Source: Blasia pusilla (lineage: Eukaryota; Marchantiophyta; Marchantiopsida; Blasiales). Taken from it: a DNA stretch of 64,000 nucleotides. The stretch spans positions 32,612,001 through 32,676,000 of the forward strand of contig CM114272.1 in NCBI GenBank assembly GCA_050084515.1, written 5' to 3'. Both the position numbers and the translations under genes were made by a program. The notes under the pieces were generated by a model. That model was given only the letters and a program-made list of their open reading frames with translations. It had not been told where the DNA came from and ran no database searches. Positions 21,273-34,196 of this stretch are shown piece by piece (positions within the stretch are counted from its first letter, which is position 1; each line of letters starts with the position of its first letter).

Positions 21273-22882
21273 GATGGGATGGGGATCGATCGTGTTGCAC
21301 TCATGGATCGATCGATGTGGTGTCCCAACGAACGAAGCTCACTGACTGAGGGATGGATCTCAGGGGAGGGGGAAGAGATCGAAAAGAGGAGAAAAACACG
21401 TCCTTCGATTGCTCGACTCGCACAAGATCATGTACGGTGCCTTTCCTTTCGAATGCATGCACATCATTATGCACTGGTCTGCACAATGACTTCTTGCTTC
21501 TCAGAATGTCTTTCTTTATGAGAGAGAGAGAGAAGGGAGAGATGCTATTTGTAGAAGGGCATGGTTCTCATGATCGAATACGAAGGAATTCATGTGTATT
21601 CTGAATGGGGCCTGAGCTGAGTCTAGCTATAGATGACATTGTGGTGGTAGGTAGGTGGAAGTTGAGAGGAGGGCTCATGAGGCCGGTGGGTGGATGGATG
21701 GATAGATATATTGATTGATCGATCGATCGATTGACGGATCGATGTCGATGGATGCAGAATCGATCAAGCAATGCGGCGTAGATGAGCCCTTAATTGCGCT
21801 AGCCATCCAGGCCGGTAGCCATGGAGCTGGGCATAATCTGGAGTCGGAGTCGTTGTAGTGGCGTGCTTCGATGATCATGATCATGTGTGGGGACATTGTA
21901 ATGGGAGACCCGGTTGTTCGAATGGGGAGAGATACGCTTTCGTGGATGAGTCGATGGAGCCCTCCATCTGCAGCTTAGCTTGCTAGCTTGCACATGTCCC
22001 AGCCATCTGGAATCGGATGTTGGAGATGCAATCTATTGCATTCGCAGTTCGATCGGAGCCGAATCTCCTGCGAGAGGCAGCAGCAGCAGCAGCTGCTAGC
22101 TACATGGGCAAGATGACGATTCCAGAATCGGTGCTCGCCATCGGCAAGAGAAGTGCATTGGAGAGCGCAGGCGATGGAGATCGATAGGTGGACGAGGAGG
22201 AGCAAAGAGTACATCCAGTACGGCCCATCGACATCTGCAGCGTGGTCCAGATCTCGATCACTCGTGATTCGGAGCTCGCCTCCATGGCTAGCTAGCTCCA
22301 CAGCTTCGCAATCAAGCATCTTCAGGTGTCGATTGATGGGTACTCTCAATCTGAGGTCCAGTCCTGCAAGAGGCCACCATTGATTGCTCCCCGATTCTGC
22401 ACATTCTTCCGACCATCTTCATGTCACTCCCATGTGAGATCCTCAACTGCCATAATCGATCCAAGGCTGGCTAGTCCGAGATCGATCCGCTTCTTAAGAT
22501 CGGAGCATCCTTTCGGCTTCATGAGATCATATCGAATACCGTTTGTACAAACTATCTTCATGCACTTCGCAGATTGTTTACTCCCAATAGCTTCATAGAT
22601 CGGGCGATACTCCCTACAGCTCTTCCTCGAATTTGAGCTCCATATTCTCCCGCATCTCCTGTAGTCCAAGAGTCTCCCGCTCCACGATCGATAGCTTGAA
22701 TTCTTTCATTCATTCATCCCCATTTCCAACCGCCTGCAGCAGTTGCAGATCGACCCAGTGGGAGATAGACAGCATTCTAATTCTGGTACTTCTTGCGGAA
22801 GGCGGACTCGGTCGATCCATAACGAGTTTGGGTTTTGGTTGTTTGAAAGTCTGTCGGGTGATTGAGAATCGAGATCGATTGA
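21273..22882. other. Upstream region of fucosyltransferase 1, no confident gene
   Basis: The stretch is rich in GATCGATC and CTAGCTAG words, with GATG/GATC short repeats around 21690-21745, an AG run at 21519-21535 and a CAG run at 22079-22093. On the minus strand around 22640-22760 there is coiled-coil-like text (KEFKLSIVERETLGLQEM), interrupted by stops; it may be a remnant. The right end should hold the promoter and 5' UTR of the gene starting at 22883. Confidence 0.4.
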
Positions 22883-25800
22883 ATGGATGGGGTTGAGAGC
22901 TGGGTGGAGAGGATGAGGGGGTCGAATAGAGGGGGCTTGCGTACGAAATGGGCGGTTGTGGTCGTGGGCATGGGCTCTCTCGCGATGATCTTGTTCTTCC
23001 TAAAAACCACTGCGAAACTCAATGAGCAAATCGACCTCACTTCGAGCACCGCGGCACCCCACAACGACGATTTCGACCATGAGCCCCTTCATCGGCAGAT
23101 GGAAGCCCCATCTACTGCCGATCGATCCATCAACGAATCCCCCATTCGGTTGCACGAACGAATCCGTGCGGTTCTGGGCGGTGGGCGGCACCAGAACATC
23201 GATGGAGATGCAGATGGAGATGGAGATGGAGATAATGGAGATGGAGATGGAGATGGAGATAGAGATAGAGATGAGAGGACTAGGTTTATCGGGGGTGGAA
23301 TAAGCACATCTGTGGATGGGGAGGACATCTCCCAGACTGCCACCGGGTTCGGTGAGAGGTACCAGAGCAGGATCGATGTCGAGGGATTCCTAACCGATGG
23401 AGATGGAGATGGCGATGGAGATGCAGAAACAGAAGGAGCGGGCAGCAGCAGCAATTTGCACGGTCTACAAGATCGAAATCTCTACGAAGCTCCAGGAGAG
23501 AATTCTAAATCTATGAGGAGATCTGGAGAGGGAGGCGACAGCCTCCACATCCAGCAAGTGGAAGAAGACGAAGAAGCAGAAGGAGAAGAAGAAGAAGAAG
23601 AAGACGATGATGATGAGGGTTCAGCAGAAAGCTCAGGATCGAAGAGCAAATCTGGAGATGGAGACAAGCCCAGCTTCCAGGACCTCCAATCTGATCAGGA
23701 TGAGGATGTGAAACTCGAGGAAGAAAGTCCAGAAGAAAGCTTGGAATCGAAGAGCAAATCTGGAGATGGAGACAAGACCAGCTTCCAGGAACTGCAATCT
23801 GATCAGGATGAGGATGTGCAACTTGAGGAAGAAAATCCAGAAGAAAGCTCAGGATCGAAGAGCAAATCTGGAGATGGAGACAAGACCAGCTTCCAGGAAC
23901 TGCAATCTGATCAGGATGAGGATGTGCAACTTGAGGAAGAAAATCCAGAAGAAAGCTCAGGATCGAAGAGCAAATCTGGAGATGGAGACAAGACCAGCTT
24001 CCAGGACCTCCAATCTGATCAGGATGAGGATGTGAAACTTGAGGAAGAAAGTCCAGAAGAAAGCTTGGAATCGAAGAGCCAATCTGGAGATGGAGACAAG
24101 ACCAGCTTCCAGGACCTCCAATCTGATCAGGATGTGGAATTTGAAGAAGATTCAGCAGAAAGCTCAGGAGCTACCACGAGATCTGGAGATGGACACAGCA
24201 GCCTCCAGAATCTCCAAGATCAGGATGTGCAACTTGCAGAAGATGATCCAGCAGAGAGCTCAAGATCCAACAGGAGATCTCGAGATGGAGACAGCAGCCT
24301 CCAGAATCTCCAAGATCAGAATGTGCAACTCGAAGAAGATGATCCAGCAGAAAGCTCTGAAAGATCCACCAGGAGATCTGGGGATGGTGACAGCAGCCTC
24401 CAGGTTCTCCAAGATCAGGATGCACAACGTGAAGGAGTTCAAGAAGATCTAGCAGAAAACTCTGAAGGATCCACTGGGCATGGAGACAGCAGTACTAGTG
24501 TCCAGGGTCTCCAAGAGCGAGATCTTCGAGAAGATCCAGAAGAAAACTCAGAATCTATCGAGAAATCTGGAGGTCCAAACACAAGCTCCCAGGCTCTCCA
24601 AGATCTCGATGTACAACTTGAAGAGGATCCAGCAGAAAGACCGGCAGGATCTATGAGAAAATCTGGAGACGGAGACAGCAGCCTCCTGCAGGGTCTCCAA
24701 GATGAGGATGTACAACTTGAGGAAGGTCCAGCAGGAAGCTCTAGAGGATCTACTAGGGGATCTGGAGCTGGACACAACATCAGCTTCCAGGATCTCCAAG
24801 AGAAGGACGTACAAGTTGAAGAGGGTCCAGCAGAAAGCTCTGAAACATCTGTGGGCAAATCTGGAGACGGAGACAACAGCAGCTTCCTGCAGGGTCACCA
24901 AGATCGTGATCTGCAAGAAGATGCAGAAGAGAACTCGGGACCTTCTAAGAGATCTGGAGATGAAGACATCCAAAACGACCCATCGAAAGCCCTCAAATGC
25001 GATGGCCTCGAGCCAGAAAGCTCCCGATCCCCCTCCACATCTGCAGACCGACTTCATCCCCATTCCCTCCACGCCTCCAAGAGAGCACCGCTCCCCAAAG
25101 CAGTGCAGGACCTCATCGACTCAATCCGAGCAGCCACTCATGCTGCATCATCTTCCTCCTCATCATCATCATCATCTTCTCCTTCTTCTTCTGCTTCTGC
25201 AGACACCCCCATCTCGTCAACAATGATGAGCCAAGAGGAGAGAGAGGAGTGGAATAGAGCCAACTCCTGTCGAAGCCGCCTCGAACTGGAGCCCATGTAC
25301 CACCGAAAACGAAGACGAATGTCGTCGACTCTGGGACAATCGGAGGAGGCTGAGGAGGAGAGTCTCTGGTGGGACACGGTCATAGCAGAGTATTCGAAGC
25401 TTCATCGAATTTGCATGAAAGAGTCGGGGGCATAGGCGGCCTCAACGACTACTTCCGGTCTCGAAACCGGAGCACTCCCTGCCGATTCGCCATAGCCGAC
25501 TACTCGGAGGGGGGCGGTCTGGGCAACAAGATTCTGGCCATAAGCAGCACCACATTGTATGCCATTCTCACGCAGCGAGTGCTTCTGGTGCCCTCCTCCA
25601 CTCTCATCCCCTCCCTCATGTGCGAGCCCTTTGTTGGATCCTCTTGGCTCCTCCCCTCCCACCCCGACATCTTTCCCCTCCCTCCCTGGAAGAACTCCGT
25701 TCGACACCTCTGGACGCTCCACCAGGAAGTCTTCCAAGACCTCGACCTCAACCCCACCCACCACGAATCGACCACACCCCCAGATCCTCTACCCCACAAC

Positions 25801-27735
25801 TCCGATCCCCATGCGAACAACCGTCACGACACCCACATCGACACGATCGATTCGGACCTCCGAACGGGACGATCGGCAGCAGACGAAGCAGAAGAGCTGG
25901 AAATAATGGAGACGAATATGATGAAGGAGCTGGAGATGGATATGGATATGGATATGGAGGAGGTAGAGGGAGAGGGAGAGAAGGAGGAGGAGGAGAAGGA
26001 ACAGGACCAGAAGAAGATGGAGATGAAGGTGTCGAAGATCTATGCATCGTCGATGGGGGAGTACGAATATCACCCATCGGTGAGGTTCTTTTGCGATTCG
26101 GAGCAGGAGAGTTTCGAAGGAGTGACATGGTTGTATTTCACGGGGTGCATTTATACGGTTCCCAAGCTTTTTGCAATTCCTTCGTTTCGCCCCATTCTGG
26201 AGGCTTTGTTTCCAGGGAAGATGGTGCTCACGAAGCTGCTCAGGACTATCATGTTGCCATCCGATGAGGTGTGGAAGATGGTGATGGATGTTGAGGCTTC
26301 CCACTTCGGAGATGAGGATCGGGAGGTTGTTCGAGTGGGGCTCCAGATTCGCTTCCGCCATAATATCAATGAGTACCTCCAGAAGAATAGGTTCATCAAT
26401 GAGAGAATCCTCAAATGTGGTTTGCAGAATGGCTTCCTTCCAGATCCTGCCCCTCGCCATTCTTCATCTTCTCCCTCTCCCTCCCCATCCCCATCTCTCT
26501 CCCCTTCTCCTTCACCTTCTCCTTCTCATGCTGCAGATCATATTCGTTCTCGAGATGAGGATTCAGAATCTCGCTTTTCTGCATCTGCTGAAGTTGATCA
26601 GGAGCCTCGATTTTCTGCTTCTGCATCCGATTCTCGTGTGGATGATGAGTCAGAATCGGAGTCTTCTGCATCTGAGGCAGACCCTCAACATCCTCAAGAT
26701 GAGAGGGATTCAGAATCTGGCTCTTCTTCACTTGAAGCAGATGCTCAAGAATCTGACTCTTCTTCACTTGAGGCAGATGCTCAAGAGGATGAGGATTCAG
26801 GATCCCATTCGTCTCTCCTTCAGGCAGACCATCACCATTCTCCAGACGAAAGGGATTCAGAATCTGATTCTTCTGCATCTCATGGAGAGAATGACAATGC
26901 TGAAAAAGATAACGATGATGACTCACAATCTGCACTTGAGGCAGCAGATCATCACCATCTGCAAGAGAACGATGAGTCCCAATCCCCTTCTTCTCATCAT
27001 CACACTGCATCTCCTCTAGCAGATCATCCTCTTCCTCCTCCTTCCTCATCCTCATTGACTGGAAGAACAATTCTAGAGTCAGGTCTGGATTCCACAACAT
27101 TGAGATCATCTGCAGATGCACATCTCAACAGCAGCTCACAAAAGCAGAAGAAGAAGAAGAAGCAAAAGCAAGAGGAGGAGGAGGAGGAGGAGGAGGAGGA
27201 GGAGAAGAAGATGAAGATGAAGAAAAAGAAGATTGTGAAGGTGTTCATTGCATCTTTGTTCTCTGGATTTTTCGACTTCATGAGTGAGATCTATGATGAT
27301 GAGGGGAGGGGTATCATGGGAGGCGAGGATGTGGAGATGAGGAAAACTCAGCTGACCCATGAGCATCTGCAGAAGTTTGGGGTGGACATCGACAAGCAGT
27401 CGCTTGTGGAGATTTTCATGCTCAGCTTTTCCGACTCGTTGGTGGTCACTCCTCTCTCCACATTTGGGGGCTTGGCTCAAGCATATGGAGCCAAGATTCC
27501 ATGGATTTTCGAGTTTAGGGATAAAGAAGAAGAGGGGGTGGTCTGTCAAAGAGGGCAAACAATAGATGTATGTTATCAAGAGGCAGAGCATGTCTTCTCG
27601 TGCAAATACGATCCATCAATAGACGGTCGAAACATTACCGAAGTCGTCCCCTACATCCAAAAGTGCCTCGCGATCGACACTTTTGAAGGCCAACAGGGGC
27701 TCCAACTTATCACCAATTTCTCCAAAGGCTCCTGA
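22883..27735 (+). CDS. Fucosyltransferase 1: GT37 family, giant acidic stem, one frameshift
   Basis: GT37 enzymes are Golgi type II membrane proteins that transfer fucose from GDP-fucose to plant glycans such as xyloglucan. The frame starts at ATG 22883. A signal anchor (KWAVVVVGMGSLAMILFFL, about residues 22-40) is followed by a DG-rich run (GGAGAT hexamer repeats), then about 14 acidic 32-37-residue repeats. A conserved pre-catalytic segment follows (NSCRSR…EYSKLHRIC). The first frame stops at 25433-25435. The catalytic text continues one frame back after a run of five G at 25426-25430: NDYFRSR, CRFAIADYSEGGGLGNK, MCEPFVGSSW, TGCIYTVPKLFAI, RVGLQIRFR, LSFSDSLVVTPLSTFGGLAQAYG and the C-terminal NITEVVPYIQKCL, stop at 27733. 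Two low-complexity inserts interrupt the catalytic part: about residues 140-220 of the second frame, acidic; and about 365-620, Ser/Asp/Glu/His-rich ending in poly-Lys/Glu. One missing G explains the break; it could be a mutation or a base-calling error. No introns are seen. Confidence 0.88.
23640..24970 (+). repeat. Coding minisatellite in fucosyltransferase 1 (about 14 units)
   Basis: Units follow the pattern SGDGDxxSxQxLQDxDVQLEEDPAESS. The first units have an exact 108-bp period (36 residues): the word TCTGGAGATGG begins at 23759 and again at 23867, and these two neighbouring units are essentially identical. Units towards 24970 are shorter (28-35 residues) and more diverged, so expansion is most recent at the left side of the array. 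Every unit length is a multiple of three, preserving the frame. Confidence 0.9.
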
Positions 27736-29166
27736 TTAGGTACTCGCAAAGAAACTTTGTTCATTATCCACTCCTTCAAGAACAGATAATTTAGGAGTAG
27801 TCATAAACTAACCACAAATCTTCTTACGAGAAGCTTGAGATGGGTCTTGGTTCATTACCCACAAACACCAATTAGATCAAAGGTAGTTGGAAATGATAAT
27901 ACTTTGAGAGGGAAATACGTGTTGTAGCTTATCACCCACTACCCTAGAGTAGAGGAGGTGGCAAAAAAGTTGCAAGTTTGTCGCACGAGATGTTAAAATT
28001 TCAATCTTGAAACTAGTTCTCATATTATACATGTATAAGCAAATGCATTTGGTGATTCCAATGGCGCTTATGAACATAGATTTAGGCCCGCCCTAGGTAG
28101 GCGGAATAGAGTAGTAGAGAAGGCTTTTTGAACAAGAGAAAGGCAGATATAATAGAGTTTTGTGCACTTGCAAAATATTCATGTAATGAAGGTTTCTTGG
28201 CACTAGGTATGTGAATCTAACTAGTTTGGGAAAATTTTAATATCCTTTTAAGGATTGTAGTGTTTGAAACTAAGAATGGATAGAATTGAGAGTCGCATTA
28301 TGGAATGCCATGAAAACAAGTCATCACAAAATTCTCCATATTTGTATGATACCAGTACCTATCATTATAGTACTTGTATTGTAGTGTTTTAAGCCGTCGA
28401 TGGGTGAAGTGGAAGTTCTCATGGAAGAATAAGGATCAATAAAGTCATTGATAAAGGTATCATTACATCATGTCCTCAAGCTATCCATGAATAAGTGAAA
28501 TCAAAAACTTCATAATGCACTAAAGATATATAGAGTTTAATTGAGAATTTGGATGAAAGATTATGATAATAGTCACATGGCACATGTGTCTTTCAAAATG
28601 TTAAACCAAAAGTATCAAATCCTACCTAAACTCACCATTCCATCTCAAAGTGTTTAGGGTGAAAGCGTTACGATGCTAAATTGGAATATTTAATTTACAT
28701 TCTAAAGATCCAAGACTATGTACAATGAGGAAGTAAACATGTGAATTACCAAAAATTTGCAACATGAGGATCATTAAATCTCCTTCAAATTCACCATCCC
28801 ACCAAAAAATTAAACTATATATCATATGATCTTATTTATCTGATTTTTGCACTTTGTCATACATCATTAATTAAATGAATATATAAGATGGACCTGTAGG
28901 CTATGATTTCTTAGCATGACAAGTTTTTGACACTTTTTTGGTCCCTTGCACATGATCTCTTCACCGGCGGTGCCCACCACTACCTTCCTTCCAACTAGAA
29001 AATCCACAAGCCTACTTGGAAAAAGGAAGAGCTTTATGTTCAATCATGGATAGATGGAATCATTTGTGGGGAACATTTTTCATCCACATGTTAGGTGTGA
29101 TTGTCCAAATCCGCTTTATTATAAGCACAAATCTATTAACATGGAAAAAAAAAAAAGCAAATCTAT
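27736..29166. other. AT-rich intergenic DNA, nothing recognised
   Basis: No open frame above about 66 codons, no RNA gene and no transposon terminus was recognised. The left end should contain the 3' UTR of fucosyltransferase 1. Confidence 0.4.
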
Positions 29167-29226
29167 CTAAGGTAGAATAGTTGACTCTAAGGTAGAATAG
29201 TTGACTCTAAGGTAGAATAGTTGACT
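29167..29226. repeat. Three exact copies of a 20-bp unit
   Basis: TCTAAGGTAGAATAGTTGAC is repeated three times head to tail with a 20-bp period. Confidence 0.9.
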
Positions 29227-29954
29227 TCTTTTTCATAAAGATGAGCCCATCGAGTTTCACTTAAGCATTGTCATGTTTTCCACATGGAAACAATCAACCA
29301 ATACATGTCGGGAGTCGGAAGGGAGGGATAGGAGGGAAGGAGGCCAAGAGCACGATGTGAAAGACAGATACGGGTGCGGGAAAATTTTCTTGCATGGACA
29401 AGTATATCCATATGACATATATGAGTCCACAAACTTGCCCATGTCTACGTGCAACCCCAAAAATTTATGTTTTTTATAATAAAATTTCTTTATAGTTTCA
29501 ACTATGGATAGGAAAAAAATAAGTTCAAGCTCAAAGTGTCCAATAAAGTCATTTTCTTTCAATTCTATCCCCAAAAAAAGGAGTGAATAGAGTTGGGAAT
29601 AAAGGAGATGTGAGAGCCCATAAAAAGTACAAAAAGGGGGACTCAAAGAGTGAAAGAAGAAAACAAAAAGTGCTTTCCTCCACCTCTAGACTAAGTGAGA
29701 TGGGTAGAGCCAAAATTCACTTCTTTCTTGCCAACCACAAAGTGTAATCCAAATTCATCCACTCCATCTCTACTTTCGAGATGAAAGATTCTTAGATACT
29801 TCCATTGGTAGCAATTTATAGGTTATTTGGGCTTGAATATTTAGTACTAGTAGGAGGAGCTAGTTGTGGGGCCAATAACGTAGCCACATAATTAAATTCA
29901 CATGCACATCTACCTCTACCTTACCCCAAACAAATTCTACCTTTATTAGGCTCA

Positions 29955-30127
29955 TCTATATAATTAAAAGAGGATAGGGTTTGAGGAAACCCTTCTCAGG
30001 TGTTGATACCTATCCTCTAAGGGCTCCTATGGTGTTGACACATGTCACTTTGAGAGAGGGAGTTGAATTAAGGAGAGATAATAAATAAAATTAAGTATCA
30101 TCTGTGCATAGCACAGGCACCGACTAA
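29955..30127 (+). mobile_element. Mini-Helitron, 173 bp, non-autonomous
   Basis: It starts TCTATATAATTAAAAGAGG after a host A and ends GCACCGACTAA before a host T. About 12 bases before the end is the hairpin CTGTGC-ATA-GCACAG. The whole element is matched in inverse orientation by the copy at 51451-51625, which sets the boundaries independently. It has no coding capacity. Confidence 0.8.
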
Positions 30128-31218
30128 TATATATTCATTGATTCTACACAAATTGATCACCTTGTATGGGCCATACCAATGGAACAAAGTACATCTTAAT
30201 GTAGGGAAGCCTATCTAATCTATTATTCGTAATGGTTAGGAAATGTCAAATGCTCTAAGGATGGCATGTGTTCATTTTTTCAAAATTTGTTCAAATGAGA
30301 TTTCATTACTATTTTAAAATATACTTTATGAAAAAATTTGTCATCAAGATTTTCATAATTACCTAATAATACTTTTATCCTTACGCCTCCTAAAATTAGT
30401 TCACTTTTATCATTAAGACTTTTCCATATATTTTGTTTTTATTTTTATTTTTTAAAATTTTATTATTGATTGAGAATATTTTAACTAGATTTTGTTCAAT
30501 ATATGGCCATTTCTTTAAGAAATACAAGACGAGAAAAAAAATGTAAATAATACTTATAATGATTTATTATACTACTATGGTGTTTTTTCTTTCAAAAGTA
30601 TAATTGAAAATTATGTTTAGAACTTTGGAAAAACCTCCTAAATGTTTTTATTTGGTTGAGATAGAATCAAGTTATTAGTTTATGGCAAATCGCCTTTATC
30701 CAAACTTACATGAATTCTAATATGCATGCTTCAAGTAACCCTAATACCTCTTGAAATAACCTTTAAGCCTTGAGATATAATCATAAGCGGATAAATTAGT
30801 GGATTGGATATTTCTTCAATAAAGATCTAAAATTATTTTTCAATTAGGGAGAAAAAGATGAAGCCAGTGAGATTCAAGCTCCATGGATGAAAATTCGTTC
30901 GGACTGGAAATCCTCCATCCTTAAGTAAGAGTGGAATAAGTGAAAGCTATCACATCAATTAAACTAGAGTAGAAAGTATTTGCACGACATACCCAAAGAG
31001 AGCAAGCTTAGATACTTGTAGATCGAGGTTAGGTACTTTGCGAACTTTTGTGTTTAGATTACTTCTAGTTTAGGGCACATTTTGCTCTATTAAGAGAAAG
31101 ATATTATTTTGGATGAATTCTTAGGTTTGAGTTCGGTTAAGTAGTCATTTTGGAATGTCCCCATTCATCCATTGTTGATGGTTAGGATTAGGCAAGTAAC
31201 ATGTATGCACATGTGACT
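30128..31218. other. AT-rich DNA, nothing recognised
   Basis: No gene, RNA or repeat signature was seen in this stretch. Confidence 0.4.
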
Positions 31219-31735
<517 letters not shown>

Positions 31736-32406
31736 CTCATTCTCTCATTGTTAAATCTTCTTCCATATCATTTACAATTTTCTTTTTGAGTAACCTAATC
31801 CTCTCACTATTGATTGGATTTGGATTGGTATGAGAGAATCTATGAAATACATATAAAATCTTATTTTCATTCATGATCATGTATGTGTTTGGTTTTCATG
31901 ATAAGGTGTGGCTTCAAAAAATGTGTGTTTTGTAACAATGTATAAACACATAAGTATATTAATTGCATAAAATTTCATCAAGTTTGTTGGAAATATACGG
32001 AGCAAGTTTTTCCATACCAAATTTAGCCACTTTTTATTCCTATCATTATGGAAAACTGCTAAAGAAGCATAACTAGAAGGAAACGACTTTCACACTCACA
32101 CACCACCATGGAGAACGAAATTTGCAATGAGGGAAATGAGTGGAGGTTGGTCCCCTTCTCAATTATATAGGGTATGTACAAGCAACCTTAACCTTAACCA
32201 TAGTTTCGAGTTAGACTAACTAGATTAACTAACCCTAGTTAAGATAATCGCGTTTAATTGACTAACCAAGATTTTCGTGTGAATACCAAATGTAGTAGTT
32301 CAGGTGTCTTATGAGCTTGACTGTAACTCAATCTTCGATAGTCCCCCTCAAACTCATATCGATATCTCTAACGTCTAAATCATTTCTAAACATCTCAAAC
32401 TTATCT

Positions 32407-33870
32407 CTAGACAATGCCTTTGTAAAGATGTCGCAATTTCTCCTGATCAATTTCTCCTGCAAGTACTTTCTCTCTAATAAAATGATAATGCAACTCAACA
32501 TACTTTGTACGAGCATGAAACACAGGGTTATTAGCAAGCTTGATGCTACTAATATTGTTTGCATATATTACACTAGGTCCTAAGTTACTAACATCAATCT
32601 CAACAAGTAATCGATGAAGCCAAACCGGCTCACATGTTGCATTGGTTACTCCTTTGTACTCAGCCTCTGTTGAAGATAAAGCAATTGTAGGTTGCTTCTT
32701 TGAAGCCCAACTTGTAGTTGCCTTTCCCAAAGTAAATGAATAATCATATGTGGAGTGTCGATCAGACACGCTTTCTGCCCAATCAGCATCTGTGAATCCT
32801 TGTAATTGAAAAATCGGAGAAGGTTCAAGTTAAAGCCCGAATTGAATAGATAATTTCACATACGGCATAATCCTCCTCACAGCATCAAGGTGAGGCTTTC
32901 GAGGTGCTTGCATAAACTGGCTCACTAGGCCAACATCATAGCTCAAATTTGGTCTGGTTATAGTTAGATAGATTAAACTTCCAACCATACGCCTGTACAT
33001 ATTAGAATTTGCAAGCACCTCTCCTTCATCCACTCTTAGCTTCACACTCTGGTCCAACAGTGTAAAGATTGGCTTACAAACCGTCGTACCATATTTTGAA
33101 AGCATATGAAGATCATATTTTCATTGTAATAACCACATGCTCTCTCTAACCTTGATAAAATCAATACCAAGGAAGTACTTGAGTTCTCCTAAGTCCTTCA
33201 TATCAAATTCTTCTTGTAACTTAAGCTTGACTTGTTGTACCATTTCTTCAGTACTTCCAATAATCAGGAGATCGTGAACATACAACACAATGAGAACCGT
33301 ATGATCTTGTCCTCCCAAAACATATAAGGAGGAGTCGGAATCATAAACCCTAAAACCCAATTCTTGTAGGACGTATGTAATCTTGCCATACCAAGCTCTT
33401 GGAGCTTGTTTGAGCCCGTATAGAGTATTCTTCAACTTGCATACGCAAAATGGAAACTTGGGATGCTCGTATCTAGGTGGTTGAGTCATATATATCTCCT
33501 CGTATAGATCTCCATTCAAGAAAGCATTATTGATGTCCATGTGATATAATCTACACTTCTTACTTATTGCAACTCTTGATTGAACCAAACCCATTTGCAA
33601 CCAATAGCTTCCTTTGGTATATCAACCAACTCCCATGTTTTCTTAGAGTCGCCATCTTTGCAACAGGGCTAAATGTTTCCTCATAATCGATGCTATATTG
33701 TTGTGCACAGCCCTTAGCCACCACTCTCTCTTTGTACCTGTTAATTGTACCATCTTGATTGCGCTTAATTTTCTAAACCCATTTGCAACCAATAGCTTCC
33801 TTATCGGAAGGTATATCAACCAACTCCATGTCTAGAGAAGTATCAAAGTAATTTCAAGCTTTTGTAAGGC
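32407..33870 (-). pseudogene. Copia reverse transcriptase and RNase H fragments
   Basis: Minus-strand order: [15 protein letters not shown] and [10 protein letters not shown] near 33740-33670; MDINNAFLNGDLYEEIYM near 33540; LKNTLYGLKQAPRAWY near 33420; the active-site region LIVLYVHDLLIIG near 33290, where the usual YVDD is YVHD; then KDLGELKYFLGI. A second frame gives LIYLTITRPNL (33000-32940), and a third the RNase H end with TSWASKKQPTIALSSTEAEY and KYVELHYHFIREKV. The frame changes near 33110 and 32800, and about 50 bp is duplicated (33587-33638 and 33777-33826). The lost catalytic Asp and the frame breaks mean no active enzyme. Confidence 0.9.
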
Positions 33871-34196
33871 TATGTTGTAATGATGTCCACATTTAACTCC
33901 AATATCTTAATTTTTTTTCCATTCATTTTAGCTTTCCTCTATAGCTTCAATCCATTTGACTTTACTTTTTAACTTCTTCAAAATAACTAACAACATTCTC
34001 TTCTGAAGGGTAGTCATCATATATGCATGATGTGTCTTGCAAGAGAAACGTTCATTTATGAATCTATGAACTGATGATGTGTAACTCTACTTGATCTACA
34101 AAGTTGTTGTTCGATGCAGAGCTATGCCTCGACACATGACCAAGGATGCTCGAATGTTGTTGTTCTTGATGGTGGTCTTGAGTATCAATAGATTAA

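Noticed and set aside
22424-22760. Coiled-coil-like gene on the minus strand before fucosyltransferase 1
   Set aside because: The attractive text (KEFKLSIVERETLGLQEM) is closed by stops on both sides within about 40 codons, and no splice structure or family could be supported.
23766-24452. Alternative plus and minus frames inside the fucosyltransferase 1 repeats
   Set aside because: The 108-bp repeat keeps several frames open at once. Only the acidic frame connects the signal anchor to the conserved GT37 segment.
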